A DNA stretch of 64,000 bases, taken from assembly GCA_029210325.1 (NCBI GenBank), contig JARGPU010000001.1, forward strand, positions 134,126 to 198,125, written 5' to 3'. The stretch is from Alcanivoracaceae bacterium. Its GTDB lineage: Bacteria > Pseudomonadota > Gammaproteobacteria > Pseudomonadales > Alcanivoracaceae. The notes under the pieces were generated by a model. The model had not been told where the DNA came from. It worked only from the letters and a program-made list of their open reading frames with translations, and did not search any database. This document shows, piece after piece, positions 35,937 to 45,840 of the stretch (position 1 is the stretch's first letter; every line of letters begins with the position of its first letter). The translations under genes were made by a program, and so were the position numbers.

Positions 35937-36056
35937 GAGGCCCTCAGCGAAACTACGATGCCCAAAGCATAATGACATTCGTCGGTGATATGGTTGACCG
36001 GAATGGCGCCGGATTTGTGCAGCCGGGTCACCCCCGTCAGGATTGGCAAACCAATA

Positions 36057-36090
36057 AAACAAAAAGGGCGCCCGAAGGCGCCCTTTGTTT
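36057..36090 (-). terminator. Intrinsic terminator after amtB
   Basis: On the minus strand: GGGCGCC-TTCG-GGCGCCC followed by TTTTTGTTTT, 22 bases after the amtB stop codon. Confidence 0.93.
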
Positions 36091-36111
36091 TGCTGTGTTG
36101 CTTGTCAGCGA

Positions 36112-37386
36112 TTACTTGTTGCCGCTGCTGACAAACTCCGGGTAAGCCTCCATGCCACACTCGGACAGATCCACACCGCCGTACTCTTCTTCCTCAGACA
36201 CCCGGATACCCATGGTGGCCTTGAGGATGCCCCAGACAACCAAGCTGGCGACGAAGACCCAGACGAAGATGGTGGCAGCACCGATCAACTGACCGCTGAA
36301 GCTCGAGCCATCGTTGGTGATCGGCACCAGCAGCAGGCCCAGCAAACCAACTACACCGTGAACCGAAATGGCACCAACCGGATCATCAATTTTCAGCTTG
36401 TCCAGAGTGATTACCGAGAACACTACCAGTACACCACCGAGGGCACCGAAAATGGTGGCCTGCAGGGCAGTCGGCGTGGACGGTTCTGCAGTGATCGCTA
36501 CCAGACCGGCCAGAGCACCGTTGAGCAGCATGGTCAGGTCAGCCTTGCCGAACAGCAGGCGGGCAGTAACCAGCGCAGCAATTGCACCACCAGCCGCTGC
36601 AGCGTTGGTGTTCAGGAACACCATGGCAACCGCGTTGGCATTAGAGATGTCGCCCAGTTTCAGAACCGAACCGCCGTTGAAGCCGAACCAGCCCATCCAC
36701 AGGATCAGGGTACCCAGTGCAGCCAGCGGCAGGTTGGCGCCCGGAATGGCGTTCACCGAACCGTCTTTGCCGTACTTGCCTTTACGAGCGCCAAGCAGCA
36801 GTACACCAGCCAGAGCGGCAGCAGCACCAGCCATGTGAACGATGCCTGAACCTGCAAAGTCACTGAAGCCGAGGTCGCCAAGGTTGTACATGCCGAATAC
36901 GTCGTTGCCACCCCAGGTCCAGCTGCCTTCCAGCGGGTAGATAACGCCGGTCATGACTACTGCGAAAGCCAGGAAAGCCCAAAGCTTCATACGCTCAGCC
37001 ACTGCACCGGAGACAATCGACATCGCAGTGGCAACAAACACCACCTGGAAGAAGAAGTCAGAGGCACCTGAGTAGATAGAGCCGCCACGGAAGCCGTCTT
37101 CGCGGGCAGCAAAATCACCCAGCACAGCATCGGCATCAACGTCGGCAATACCCGACAGGAACAGATCACCGCCATACATGATTGCGTAGCCGCACACCAG
37201 GTACATGATACTGGCGACCGCAAACAGAGCGACGTTTTTAGTCAAGATCTCAGTTGTGTTTTTGGCACGGACGAGGCCGGATTCCAGCATAGCGAAGCCG
37301 GCCGCCATCCACATAACCAGCGCGCCGCACACCAGGAAGTAGAAGGTGTCGATAGCGTACTGTAGTTCGTAAATGTTGTTTTCCAC
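36112..37386 (-). CDS. amtB: Ammonium transporter
   Basis: A 424-residue inner-membrane ammonia channel with eleven helices. MAAGFAMLESGLVRAKNT is the conserved first-helix region, DFAGSGIVHMAGAAAALAG holds the signature with a pore histidine, and ISVHGVVGLLGLLL the second. There is no cleaved signal; the start MENNIYELQYAIDTFYFLV is direct. It is downstream of glnK in the usual glnK-amtB order with a 96-base gap; PII protein docks on AmtB to close it when nitrogen is plentiful. Expression is probably from the sigma-54-like promoter before glnK. Confidence 0.96.
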   Translation of the reverse strand: MENNIYELQYAIDTFYFLVCGALVMWMAAGFAMLESGLVRAKNTTEILTKNVALFAVASIMYLVCGYAIMYGGDLFLSGIADVDADAVLGDFAAREDGFRGGSIYSGASDFFFQVVFVATAMSIVSGAVAERMKLWAFLAFAVVMTGVIYPLEGSWTWGGNDVFGMYNLGDLGFSDFAGSGIVHMAGAAAALAGVLLLGARKGKYGKDGSVNAIPGANLPLAALGTLILWMGWFGFNGGSVLKLGDISNANAVAMVFLNTNAAAAGGAIAALVTARLLFGKADLTMLLNGALAGLVAITAEPSTPTALQATIFGALGGVLVVFSVITLDKLKIDDPVGAISVHGVVGLLGLLLVPITNDGSSFSGQLIGAATIFVWVFVASLVVWGILKATMGIRVSEEEEYGGVDLSECGMEAYPEFVSSGNK

Positions 37387-37482
37387 GGTGTAACCCTCCA
37401 GATGGACACGTCAAATCGTTGGCATGGATCGTGACGTTTTTTGTGCAGCCCTGAGACTGCAAACCGTTTTGGCGTCAGGCGG

Positions 37483-37845
<363 letters not shown>

Positions 37846-37926
37846 TCACCGGCGTCGTACCTGTTCCGAATCGAGGCGGTGCCCCATTCCAGTCTTCAGA
37901 GGTTTCCCCCTGCTTGCCTCGCTAAA

Positions 37927-37943
37927 CGCACGATCCATGCCAA
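37927..37943 (-). promoter_or_regulatory. Sigma-54-like promoter before glnK-amtB
   Basis: On the minus strand, TTGGCATGGATCGTGCG fits the -24/-12 consensus: GG and GC are separated by ten bases and TTGGCA is intact at -24; the -12 half is weaker (GTGC for TTGC). It is 106-122 bases before the glnK ATG. glnK-amtB operons are commonly NtrC/sigma-54 dependent. Confidence 0.55.
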
Positions 37944-38123
37944 TAGATAAAATGCGTGTTTTTTCATAGGGTTGAGAAAAAACGCCGAAGCATGGCCTCG
38001 GGTTCTCGCCCGATTATAGCGCACGATTACGGTGCACTCCCCAAAATGGTGCAACTCTTTTCTGCAAGGATGCCGTGCTAACATGAGCGCCCTAACAAGA
38101 TAGCCAGTGGACGTGCCGACATC

Positions 38124-38372
38124 ATGACAGACCAACCCTTTATCGACCGACTGGTGGCGGAGCTGGGCCGCCACCTGCCCGCCGGACTGGAACAGGTAAG
38201 GGGCGAGCTGGAACGCAGCGCCCGCGCGGTTCTGCAGGAAGGCATCAGCCGGCTGGACCTGATTAGCCGCGAGGAATTTGATATCCAGCAGCAAGTACTG
38301 GGCCGCACCCGGGAGAAGCTGGAAGCGCTGGAGAAAGAAGTGGCCGAACTGGAGCGTCGTCTGACCCCGTGA
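38124..38372 (+). CDS. ubiK: Ubiquinone biosynthesis accessory factor UbiK
   Basis: An 82-residue protein of the BMFP/YqiC family, a coiled-coil trimer that assists the Ubi metabolon in aerobic ubiquinone synthesis and can bind membranes. FIDRLVAELGRHLP, a first helix, and EEFDIQQQVLGRTREKLEAL, the long coiled coil to the C-terminus, are typical. Its stop overlaps the GTG start of the ankyrin gene by four bases. In many gammaproteobacteria it sits between glnK and comM, as here. Confidence 0.92.
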   Translation: MTDQPFIDRLVAELGRHLPAGLEQVRGELERSARAVLQEGISRLDLISREEFDIQQQVLGRTREKLEALEKEVAELERRLTP

Positions 38373-40252
38373 AGCTGCTGCCCGCCATCGCCGGACTGGT
38401 TTTTGCCGGACACCTTGCCGCCGCCGAGGACCCACTGTGCGCCGGAGAGGAAGCTCTGGCGGCACAACCACTGGAAACTCTGGTCGAGGATGCTCTGGTT
38501 CTGCACCGTCTGCTCGACTGCCCCCTGAGTGCCGACGCCATTGCCCCACAAGCGTGGCCCGCACGTCTGCTCGACGCCGGGGTCAGTGCTGAGCAAACCG
38601 ATGAGAACGGTCGTAGTGCTCTGCATATCTCCCTGCAACAACTCGCTGACAATCCCGCACAGGCCCCCTTTTATCAGGACACTGCACTGCTTTTGCTTAG
38701 CCGCGGCGCCGCGGCCGGTCTGGCCGACAATCAGGGGGTTCAACCGCTGCATCTGGCCAGTGCCGAAGCGGACGGTCGAGTCAGCGCTGAGCTGATCGCC
38801 TTGGGTGCCGACCCGCTCAGCCAGGATGGAGACGGCCACCATGCCCTCAACCATGCCGTACTCCACCCCGACAACAGCACAACCTTTGCCCTGCTGCTGA
38901 ATACTGCCGCCGGTGATCTCGGCGACGAGGACCGGGAGCTGTTAATAGAGGCACTAATTCAAGGGCAGCGGGCTGACTTGCTTCATCAGCTACTGATCCG
39001 CTTCCCCACCACCGAGCTGGACCCAGTGGATGCCAGCCGGGCTCTTGCTCAGCTGCTTTGGCAAGGCGCGTCGGCGGAAAGTGCTGAGCGTTTCTGGCGA
39101 GCTGGGGCTGACGCCCTGCTGGTATTCAGTCAGGGCGGCGGTGATCTGGCATGGCGACTGGCGACTCAGGGCCATCACCAACAGCTGGACTGGCTGCTGG
39201 CCGGCGGCTTCCCCCTGAATGAGCTCCCGGAAAGCGGCTTTCCACCGCTATTTTTTGCCAACGAACAGGCCACATCCCGACTGCTGGCCCGTGGCGCCGA
39301 CCCCAATCTGGACTCGCGCCAACACGGCACTCTAGCGGCAGCTTTTATTACTCCTCCAGCACCCTTCGATCAGGGGGGCGTATCGTTGGACGACAATCGT
39401 CTCAAGCAGCTATTGGATGCTGGCCTACAGGCGGATCGCCGCGACAATCAGGGCATGACAGCGTTAGAGCGGGCACTGGACGGTGACCAGTTATGGCTGG
39501 TTCAAGCTCTGCTCAAAGCAGGTGCCGACCCGACCCGCACCATAACTAGCGAGCACTCACTTCTGCCCAAGGCTTTAGCGACAGGACGGCTACCCGCCAT
39601 TCAATCCATCATCCGCGGGCTGCCCGATGTTGCTGACCGGCACCCCCTGCTACTGCTCGACTATGTTGGCAGCGAACAGCCCAGCGGGGAAATCGTTGAG
39701 GCGCTGCTGGTCGCCGGCCTGTCACCGGATATGGCTGGTGCCGAGGGAGAAACCGCGCTGCTGCGCGCTGCCAGACTGCAGCGCTGGCCACTTGTCGACC
39801 TGCTGCTTCGTTATGGTGCAGACCCGCAACGGCTTAACGGGCAGGGCTGCTCACTGCACTGCTATAGCTGGGCCATGCCCGAGTCACTGCAACGCAAATG
39901 GGTCGCTAAAGAGCCACCCGGCTGGCAATGGCCCGTCATGAGCGCGCGACCGGCGGCGTTCTTTGCCCTGAGCCTATCGCCCATGCTGGCACTGTGGCTG
40001 GCGGTGACGGGCATCGCTCTGGCCCTGCGTCGGCCGATGTGGCCATCGCTGCTGTGGATGCTGGCCAGCGGCACCGGCACCATTCTGATTAGCAGTGCCA
40101 TGCTGTATCAATGTGACCCTTGCCTGATAAGTAATCCGGCCGGCCAGCATTACCTGGCCATGGTTATAGCGGCCTTGCTGTTTGCCATTGGCCCATGGCG
40201 CAAGCGGCTAGCTGCGCCGGCCAAGCTCCCAACGGAGCGCCTTCCACAGTAA
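38369..40252 (+). CDS. Exported ankyrin-repeat protein with C-terminal membrane segments
   Basis: A 627-residue protein. A GTG start overlaps the ubiK stop (GTGA) and begins a signal peptide (KLLPAIAGLVFAGHLAAA). Ankyrin-like repeats run from about 60 to 510: NGRSALHISLQQLADNP, NQGVQPLHLASAEADGR, GDGHHALNHAVL, NQGMTALERALDGDQLWLV, GETALLRAARLQRWPLVDLL. Three hydrophobic segments follow (about 530-615) with a cysteine pair YQCDPCL. It would therefore hold the repeats in the periplasm. Binding partner unknown; its place between ubiK and comM gives no functional hint. Confidence 0.75.
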   Translation: MKLLPAIAGLVFAGHLAAAEDPLCAGEEALAAQPLETLVEDALVLHRLLDCPLSADAIAPQAWPARLLDAGVSAEQTDENGRSALHISLQQLADNPAQAPFYQDTALLLLSRGAAAGLADNQGVQPLHLASAEADGRVSAELIALGADPLSQDGDGHHALNHAVLHPDNSTTFALLLNTAAGDLGDEDRELLIEALIQGQRADLLHQLLIRFPTTELDPVDASRALAQLLWQGASAESAERFWRAGADALLVFSQGGGDLAWRLATQGHHQQLDWLLAGGFPLNELPESGFPPLFFANEQATSRLLARGADPNLDSRQHGTLAAAFITPPAPFDQGGVSLDDNRLKQLLDAGLQADRRDNQGMTALERALDGDQLWLVQALLKAGADPTRTITSEHSLLPKALATGRLPAIQSIIRGLPDVADRHPLLLLDYVGSEQPSGEIVEALLVAGLSPDMAGAEGETALLRAARLQRWPLVDLLLRYGADPQRLNGQGCSLHCYSWAMPESLQRKWVAKEPPGWQWPVMSARPAAFFALSLSPMLALWLAVTGIALALRRPMWPSLLWMLASGTGTILISSAMLYQCDPCLISNPAGQHYLAMVIAALLFAIGPWRKRLAAPAKLPTERLPQ

Positions 40253-40362
40253 CCCTGCATAGTACTGACAACGATTCCCGCCAATCACTGACCCGCCACA
40301 ACGGTTATCAAGTACGCGTCGAACCCAGAGCACCATCGACACTCCTGAAAACAGGAGGACCT

Positions 40363-41847
40363 ATGGCCATCTCGCAGGTATTCAGTCGCGCCCAACTCGG
40401 CATCCATGCGCCGCCGGTAAGAGTGGAAACCCATCTTGGCCCTGGGTTACCGGCCTTTACCATCGTTGGCCTGCCCGCCACCGCGGTACGCGAATCCCGT
40501 GACCGGGTGCGCTCCGCCATCGTCAATGCCGGCTTTCCTTTTCCGCAGACCCGTATCACCGTCAACCTGGCCCCGGCAGATCTGCCCAAGGATGGCGGGC
40601 GATTTGATCTACCCATTGCACTGGGTATTTTGATCGCCAGTGGCGAACTGTCCGGCAAGGCTATCGATGGCCTGGAGTGTATTGGCGAGCTGGCGCTAAA
40701 CGGTGCATTGCGCGGTGTGGTGGGGGTGTTGCCGGCGGCATTGGCCTGCGCTCGTGCTGGTCGCGCCCTGCTACTGCCCGAAGAGAATGCTGAGGAAGCC
40801 AGTCTGTGCCGCGGTGCTTCAGTGCTCGGCGCCAACGGCCTACAGGCTGCCTGCGCCCACCTTAAAGGAGTCACTCCACTATCTCCGACCAGCCCGCCTG
40901 CCATGCCGGCCGCCGATAGCGCCGGCCCCTGTTTATCAGACGTCCGCGGTCAGGCGCAGGCGCGACGTGCTCTGGAAATCGCCGCCAGCGGCGGCCATTC
41001 CCTGCTGCTGTGTGGCCCGCCTGGCAGCGGCAAAAGCCTACTCGCCAGTCGCCTGCCAGGCCTGCTGCCTCCCCTTGATGAGCAGCAGGCTCTGGATGTG
41101 GCAGCGATTCATTCGCTGCAGCGGCCCAGACCGCCGGCACAGTTCTACCTGCCGCCGTTTCGCGGCCCCCACCACACCGCCTCCGCCATTGCCATGGTCG
41201 GTGGTGGCAGCTATCCGCGCCCCGGGGAAATTTCCATGGCCCACCACGGAGTTTTGTTTCTTGATGAAATTCCTGAGTTCGACCGGCGCGTGCTCGAGGT
41301 GCTGCGTGAACCGTTGGAAACCGGGGAAGTCAGCATTGCCCGCGCCGCCCGGCAAACAACCTTCCCGGCATGCTTTCAGCTTGTTGCTGCCATGAACCCC
41401 TGCCCCTGCGGTTATTTCGGCGACCCCCAGCGCAGTTGCGGCTACAGCTGCGAAAAAGCGCGGCGCTATCAGGCCAAGCTATCCGGCCCCCTGCTTGATC
41501 GTATTGATCTGCACCTGGAGGTTGGCTCCGTTAAGCCCGATGAGCTGGTATCACTGCGGCCAGGGGAGGCCAGCGGCCCAGTTCGCGAGAGAGTGCGCGT
41601 TACTCGTCAGCGCCAGCTGTCCAGACAGGGGAAGCTCAACCAGCAGCTGAGCAGTAACGAACTTCAGGCCATAGTCGCCGCCCATGGCGCCTGGCTAAGT
41701 GATGCGATGCAACGCATGGCGTTATCCGCCCGCTCCCTACACCGAACCCTGCGCGTAGCGCGCACGCTGGCAGATATGCAAGAAAAAGCGCAAGTCTCCA
41801 CTGCTCATCTTGCTGAGGCACTCAGTTACCGGCTGAGCCAACCCTGA
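40363..41847 (+). CDS. comM: YifB/ComM family AAA+ ATPase
   Basis: A 494-residue hexameric helicase-like ATPase that aids branch migration of incoming DNA in natural transformation. The N-terminal Lon-like domain begins AISQVFSRAQLGIHAPPVRV; the Mg-chelatase-type AAA+ core has Walker A LCGPPGSGKSLLASRLPG, Walker B GVLFLDEIPEF and the MNPCPCGYFGD cysteine signature; C-terminal helix LSYRLSQP is standard. The ATG at 40363 follows AGGAGG; an earlier in-frame start lacks support. The window also has pilT/pilU, so competence is possible. Confidence 0.94.
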   Translation: MAISQVFSRAQLGIHAPPVRVETHLGPGLPAFTIVGLPATAVRESRDRVRSAIVNAGFPFPQTRITVNLAPADLPKDGGRFDLPIALGILIASGELSGKAIDGLECIGELALNGALRGVVGVLPAALACARAGRALLLPEENAEEASLCRGASVLGANGLQAACAHLKGVTPLSPTSPPAMPAADSAGPCLSDVRGQAQARRALEIAASGGHSLLLCGPPGSGKSLLASRLPGLLPPLDEQQALDVAAIHSLQRPRPPAQFYLPPFRGPHHTASAIAMVGGGSYPRPGEISMAHHGVLFLDEIPEFDRRVLEVLREPLETGEVSIARAARQTTFPACFQLVAAMNPCPCGYFGDPQRSCGYSCEKARRYQAKLSGPLLDRIDLHLEVGSVKPDELVSLRPGEASGPVRERVRVTRQRQLSRQGKLNQQLSSNELQAIVAAHGAWLSDAMQRMALSARSLHRTLRVARTLADMQEKAQVSTAHLAEALSYRLSQP

Positions 41848-41869
41848 GCCAGAACCAATAAACCAATAC

Positions 41870-42514
41870 TCAGCGCACCAAAGACGCCACCAAGCCCAGG
41901 TCCACTGCCCTGAGGGTGGCTTCGGCGCGAGAGTTGACCTGTAGCTTTTGGTAGATGGTTTTCAAATAGCCGGCTACGGTGTGCTGAGAAATGCCCAGCA
42001 TCTCGCCCGCTTTACGCACACTGTAGCCTCGGGCAATGAGCGTCAAAACCTGCTCCTCCCGCGGAGCCAGCCGCACGGTTTCCTCTGGCACCGGTTTGAA
42101 TACACCAAGTAGCTTACGAGCAATAGCAGCGCTAAGCGGAGGACGGCCGGCAAGAATACCGCGCAGATGCAAAACGAACTCTTCCTCTGGCTCATCCTTC
42201 AATAGATAGCCATCCGCTCCGGCATGCAGGGCAGAAAACAGATGGTCAGAGTCATCAAAAATTGTGGTCACAACGCAGGTGCACTCCGGGCGCACTTTTT
42301 TCAGGGCGCGGATAATGTCGATGCCGGAACCATCGGGCAGGCCCAGGTCTACCAGCGCCAGACAGGGCGGGCGATCAGCCACGGCCAGCAAGGCGGCAGC
42401 CCGGTTCTCAGCAGTTCTCACCACACTGTCCGGGAAATGGCTGTGTACCAGACGGGTCAGCCAGACCTTCACATCAACCACGTCTTCTACAAGTAAAATA
42501 TCACTGCAGTCCAT
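41870..42514 (-). CDS. NarL/FixJ-type response regulator
   Basis: A 214-residue regulator with a receiver domain (phospho-acceptor D56 in LVDLGLPDGSG, K in LLKDEP) and a C-terminal LuxR-type helix-turn-helix (APREEQVLTLIARGYSVRKA, ISQHTVAGYLKTIYQKLQVN). The start was set at the ATG 42514, with GGAAGAG upstream. It is divergent from the histidine kinase gene at 42637 and almost surely its partner. Targets unknown. Confidence 0.9.
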   Translation of the reverse strand: MDCSDILLVEDVVDVKVWLTRLVHSHFPDSVVRTAENRAAALLAVADRPPCLALVDLGLPDGSGIDIIRALKKVRPECTCVVTTIFDDSDHLFSALHAGADGYLLKDEPEEEFVLHLRGILAGRPPLSAAIARKLLGVFKPVPEETVRLAPREEQVLTLIARGYSVRKAGEMLGISQHTVAGYLKTIYQKLQVNSRAEATLRAVDLGLVASLVR

Positions 42515-42636
42515 TTGCTCTTCCGTTGTCGTGACTTTTTCCACAGAATCCCGATGATGGCACGGTGCCGCGTCGCCACCTACCCCCATAAATGCGGGTG
42601 GTGTGCTTTGATATCAGTAAGACAGGAAGCCTACTT

Positions 42637-44799
42637 GTGTTCAATCCTTCTCCCCGCCTGACCGTGACCCTCAGCGGCCTGCTCGCCCTGTGCATACTAC
42701 TGTTCAGCATAAGCACCGCACTGTCGCTGCCCTGGACCGGGATCAGCTGGTCTGCTCATCCTGATGGCGGGCTAACCGCTCGGAGCGTGGATAACCGGGG
42801 ACCGAATGCTGGCACATTCACCGACGGCATGCGGATCACTGGCTTTCAAACGGCAAAACAGTACATCGACGCCAACGCCGTTCTGCTGATTGAAGAGCCG
42901 GATGTGCTGCCGACATACGCCGAGTACAACCAACTAATTAACGACAGCAGAGGCCTCGCCAATGCCGCCAGCGGCGGCAGCCTTTCAGTGGTCAGCGACA
43001 GCGGCGAACAGCTTGCTCTGGCCACCAGCGCGCGGCCGCTCCGGTCGCTGCCATTGCTGTTTTGGCTGCAGGTGGCGTTCGGCATGATTGGTGCTATGAC
43101 GGGAGCCATTGTCTGGAGCGTACGTCTACGCAGTCGGCCTGCCGCCCTGTACTTCATGACAGGCATTGGCTATCTGATTTTCGCTCCCGCCGCTGCGGTA
43201 TACAGCACCCGGGAGCTGCTAATTGACGGTGATCTGTTTCGCACCCTGTCCATCGCCAATCACTTCGGCGCGCTATTCTTTACCGCCTCACTGACCAGCC
43301 TGCTATGGCATTACCCGATCCGCATCGGCCGCTTTCCCATTGCGTCGCTATGCTATCTGGTTGCCGCACTGACATGGGTCTCTGACACCCTGCAACTAAC
43401 CGCCACCAGCGCACAGTTTCATCTGTCCGTGCTGGCTATTTTTGCCCTCAGCTTTGTGTTCGCCTTTTTCCAGTGGCTGGGCACCCGTAGCAAGCCGGCG
43501 GACCGTGCTGCTTTGCGCTGGTTTCTTCTTTCCATCTATCTTGCCACCGGCCTTTTCGCCGGCGTCATTATTATTCCTGCCGCGTTGGGCACCGCTCCGC
43601 CCGCTTCTCAGGGTGTAATGTTCGGAGCATTTCTGATCATGTATATCGGACTGGCTTTCGGCATTACCCGCTACAAACTGTTCCAGCTGGAGCGCTGGTG
43701 GTTTTCTATCTGGGCATGGTTTCTTGGCGGTGTCTCCGTAATCGCCATTGACCTACTGCTGGTCAGCTTTCTGGCACTTTCAAAACCGATTGCATTGAGC
43801 CTTGCGGTTGCGCTGGTGGGCTGGATCTATTTTCCACTGCGTCAGTGGCTATGGAGCAAGCTGACTAGACGGCGAGGAAGAACCATTGAGGACTGGCTAG
43901 CTCAGGCCATGCCGCCAATGGTTTCTGCTTCACACACCAACCAGCTCGGCAACGCACTTCAGCAGTCGGCCGCCGCTGTATTTAACCCACTGGACATGAC
44001 CGAAACGGAAGGCCGGCTGGCCAAGCCAACAATCACCGACAATGGGCTTTGCCTGCAGCTACCCAGCCCGGCAGACCATACTGTTTTGCGGTTGCATCAT
44101 GCGGATCAGGGCGCCCGACTTTTTACCGCCCGCGACATTGAAGCCGGCTCGCTGATTCTGCAATTGTATCGTTTGGTGGCAGAGTCGTTGAGCGCTCATG
44201 AAATGGGTGTACGCAGCGAGCGCGATCGCATCCGTCAGGATATCCATGATGATCTGGGCGCCAAACTGCTCACCCTGTTACACCGCAGCAACTCCGCTGA
44301 CGAACAGAAACTGGTACGGGATGCCATTCGCGATCTGCGTGATCTGCTTAGCACCATGGAGACTCTTGCACTATCACTGGACGAGGCAGCCTTGCAGTGG
44401 GAGCAGGAAGCACGCCAACGTTGCGACGCCGGCGGTGTATCACTGGAGTGGCACTCTTCGCTGGTATCTCTGGACACAGAGATTGATCAACGACGTATCG
44501 CTGACCTGACCAGAATTATCCGCGAGGCGGTTAGCAACGCACTGCGCCATGCCTCCCCATCAGTGATCCGAATCAAGGTCTCGGAACGGGAGGACTCGCT
44601 GGCAATATCAGTGGAAAATGACGGTCTCGGCCAGGATAGAGAGAGCACTCATGAGGGGCGCGGGATTGGCATTATCAAACAACGGGCCACACGCCTTGGT
44701 GGCGTGGCGGGAGTAGGTGCTCAGCAGGGCCTGTGGTGGGTCAACGTGCGCGTGCCGCTGGATGGCAATGACAGAGCGGGAGACTCCCTCCCGCTCTGA
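42637..44799 (+). CDS. Membrane sensor histidine kinase (HisKA_3 type)
   Basis: A kinase of about 720 residues. One membrane segment near the N-terminus is followed by an extracytoplasmic region with a PDZ-like look (DGMRITGFQTAKQYIDANAV), then seven or so hydrophobic segments, and the NarX-type kinase core: RDRIRQDIHDDLGAKLL carries the phospho-accepting histidine, REAVSNALRHAS is the N-box and GRGIGIIKQRATRLGG the G-box. The GTG at 42637 has AGGAAG seven bases upstream; an ATG at 42592 is possible but has no ribosome site. It pairs with the divergent NarL-type regulator. Signal unknown. Confidence 0.86.
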   Translation: MFNPSPRLTVTLSGLLALCILLFSISTALSLPWTGISWSAHPDGGLTARSVDNRGPNAGTFTDGMRITGFQTAKQYIDANAVLLIEEPDVLPTYAEYNQLINDSRGLANAASGGSLSVVSDSGEQLALATSARPLRSLPLLFWLQVAFGMIGAMTGAIVWSVRLRSRPAALYFMTGIGYLIFAPAAAVYSTRELLIDGDLFRTLSIANHFGALFFTASLTSLLWHYPIRIGRFPIASLCYLVAALTWVSDTLQLTATSAQFHLSVLAIFALSFVFAFFQWLGTRSKPADRAALRWFLLSIYLATGLFAGVIIIPAALGTAPPASQGVMFGAFLIMYIGLAFGITRYKLFQLERWWFSIWAWFLGGVSVIAIDLLLVSFLALSKPIALSLAVALVGWIYFPLRQWLWSKLTRRRGRTIEDWLAQAMPPMVSASHTNQLGNALQQSAAAVFNPLDMTETEGRLAKPTITDNGLCLQLPSPADHTVLRLHHADQGARLFTARDIEAGSLILQLYRLVAESLSAHEMGVRSERDRIRQDIHDDLGAKLLTLLHRSNSADEQKLVRDAIRDLRDLLSTMETLALSLDEAALQWEQEARQRCDAGGVSLEWHSSLVSLDTEIDQRRIADLTRIIREAVSNALRHASPSVIRIKVSEREDSLAISVENDGLGQDRESTHEGRGIGIIKQRATRLGGVAGVGAQQGLWWVNVRVPLDGNDRAGDSLPL

Positions 44800-44810
44800 T
44801 TGCGCGCATT

Positions 44811-45683
44811 TCAGACGGCGTGTTCGAGAAGCTCTGGACGGTTTAGCATACGTGCCAACTTTTCCAGCCCCTGCTGACGTAACTGACTGCTATCTTTTTT
44901 CGACGGGTGAAAATCACGCTTGAAGTAGGCCAAGTAAGACGGCCCCAGACGACGCAACCAGCCCGGCTTGCCCAGCAACCAGTTGAAGCCTTTCATTACC
45001 GAGCGAAAATCCGTCTTGTCATCCATCTCCGCACGCAGCTGGAAGTAATGGAAAATGGTGAAGCCAACGAACTCCACAGTGGTGACCGCCATCTCGCTGG
45101 TACGGGTCCAGTAGCTACCCACCTGATCCTGATAGACATCAAACGCCACCGCCTTGTGCTCGCTCTCTTCAACGGCATGCCACAACCAGAGGGGCAACAT
45201 GCGCTGGTCCATGCCTTCGAGAAATTCAGGCCGTTCCAGAATCAGCTCGGCGAGCATGGCGGTGAAATGTTCCAAGGCACAGGTCTTGGCAAGCTGCCGT
45301 TCCGGCGATAACACCTTACTCTGCATCTTCAGACCATTAAGAACAAAATCAGATACCTTGCCGGTAGGCACGCCGCGCTCTTCCATAAAGGCATTGAAGA
45401 CTTCGTGCTCATTGCCATGGTGCGCCTCCTGACCAATAAAGCCCTTTACCTGCTCCTTGAGCTGCGGGTCTGTGAGGTTTTTCTGGAAGTGGCGCACGGA
45501 GCGAACGAAGAAACGCTCGCCCTCAGGAAAAGTGCAGGACAGCGCAGTCAGCAGCAGGGTCTTGAACTGATCGCCCCCGAACCAGTACCGCTCAATGCCT
45601 GGGTCGAATTGGAAATCCATCTTACGCGGCTGGATATCACTTTTATTGGTACGGCGCATGGCTGTCTGGGCGCGGGCATTCAT
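44811..45683 (-). CDS. Metal-dependent hydrolase, PF10118 family
   Basis: A 290-residue protein resembling the PF10118 family of predicted metal-dependent hydrolases. Conserved histidine/glutamate helices are visible: FIGQEAHHGNEHEVFNAFM and WLWHAVEESEHKAVAFDVYQ, a pattern like ferritin-type di-metal proteins; FPEGERFFVRSVRHF precedes them. The reaction is not established. The ATG at 45683 follows AGGAG. Genes of this family are numerous in hydrocarbon and lipid degraders, which fits the setting. Stand-alone gene. Confidence 0.85.
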   Translation of the reverse strand: MNARAQTAMRRTNKSDIQPRKMDFQFDPGIERYWFGGDQFKTLLLTALSCTFPEGERFFVRSVRHFQKNLTDPQLKEQVKGFIGQEAHHGNEHEVFNAFMEERGVPTGKVSDFVLNGLKMQSKVLSPERQLAKTCALEHFTAMLAELILERPEFLEGMDQRMLPLWLWHAVEESEHKAVAFDVYQDQVGSYWTRTSEMAVTTVEFVGFTIFHYFQLRAEMDDKTDFRSVMKGFNWLLGKPGWLRRLGPSYLAYFKRDFHPSKKDSSQLRQQGLEKLARMLNRPELLEHAV

Positions 45684-45840
45684 TGGCGTACTCCTGTGGC
45701 TGATCCGCAATACCCAAAGTATGGGCCGTCACTGAGCAGACATTCAGGGCATTTTGTGCCAATCCGGAACAGCTGTTCCAGAAATTCTGGCTTTTAAGAG
45801 CAGACTTCCCGGCGTTAGCGCAAGTCCCACCGCACGAAAA

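Noticed and set aside
37896-37967. 23-codon frame MKKHAFYLLAWIVRLARQAGGN upstream of glnK as a leader peptide
   Set aside because: No ribosome site, and the stretch is better explained as a -24/-12 promoter.
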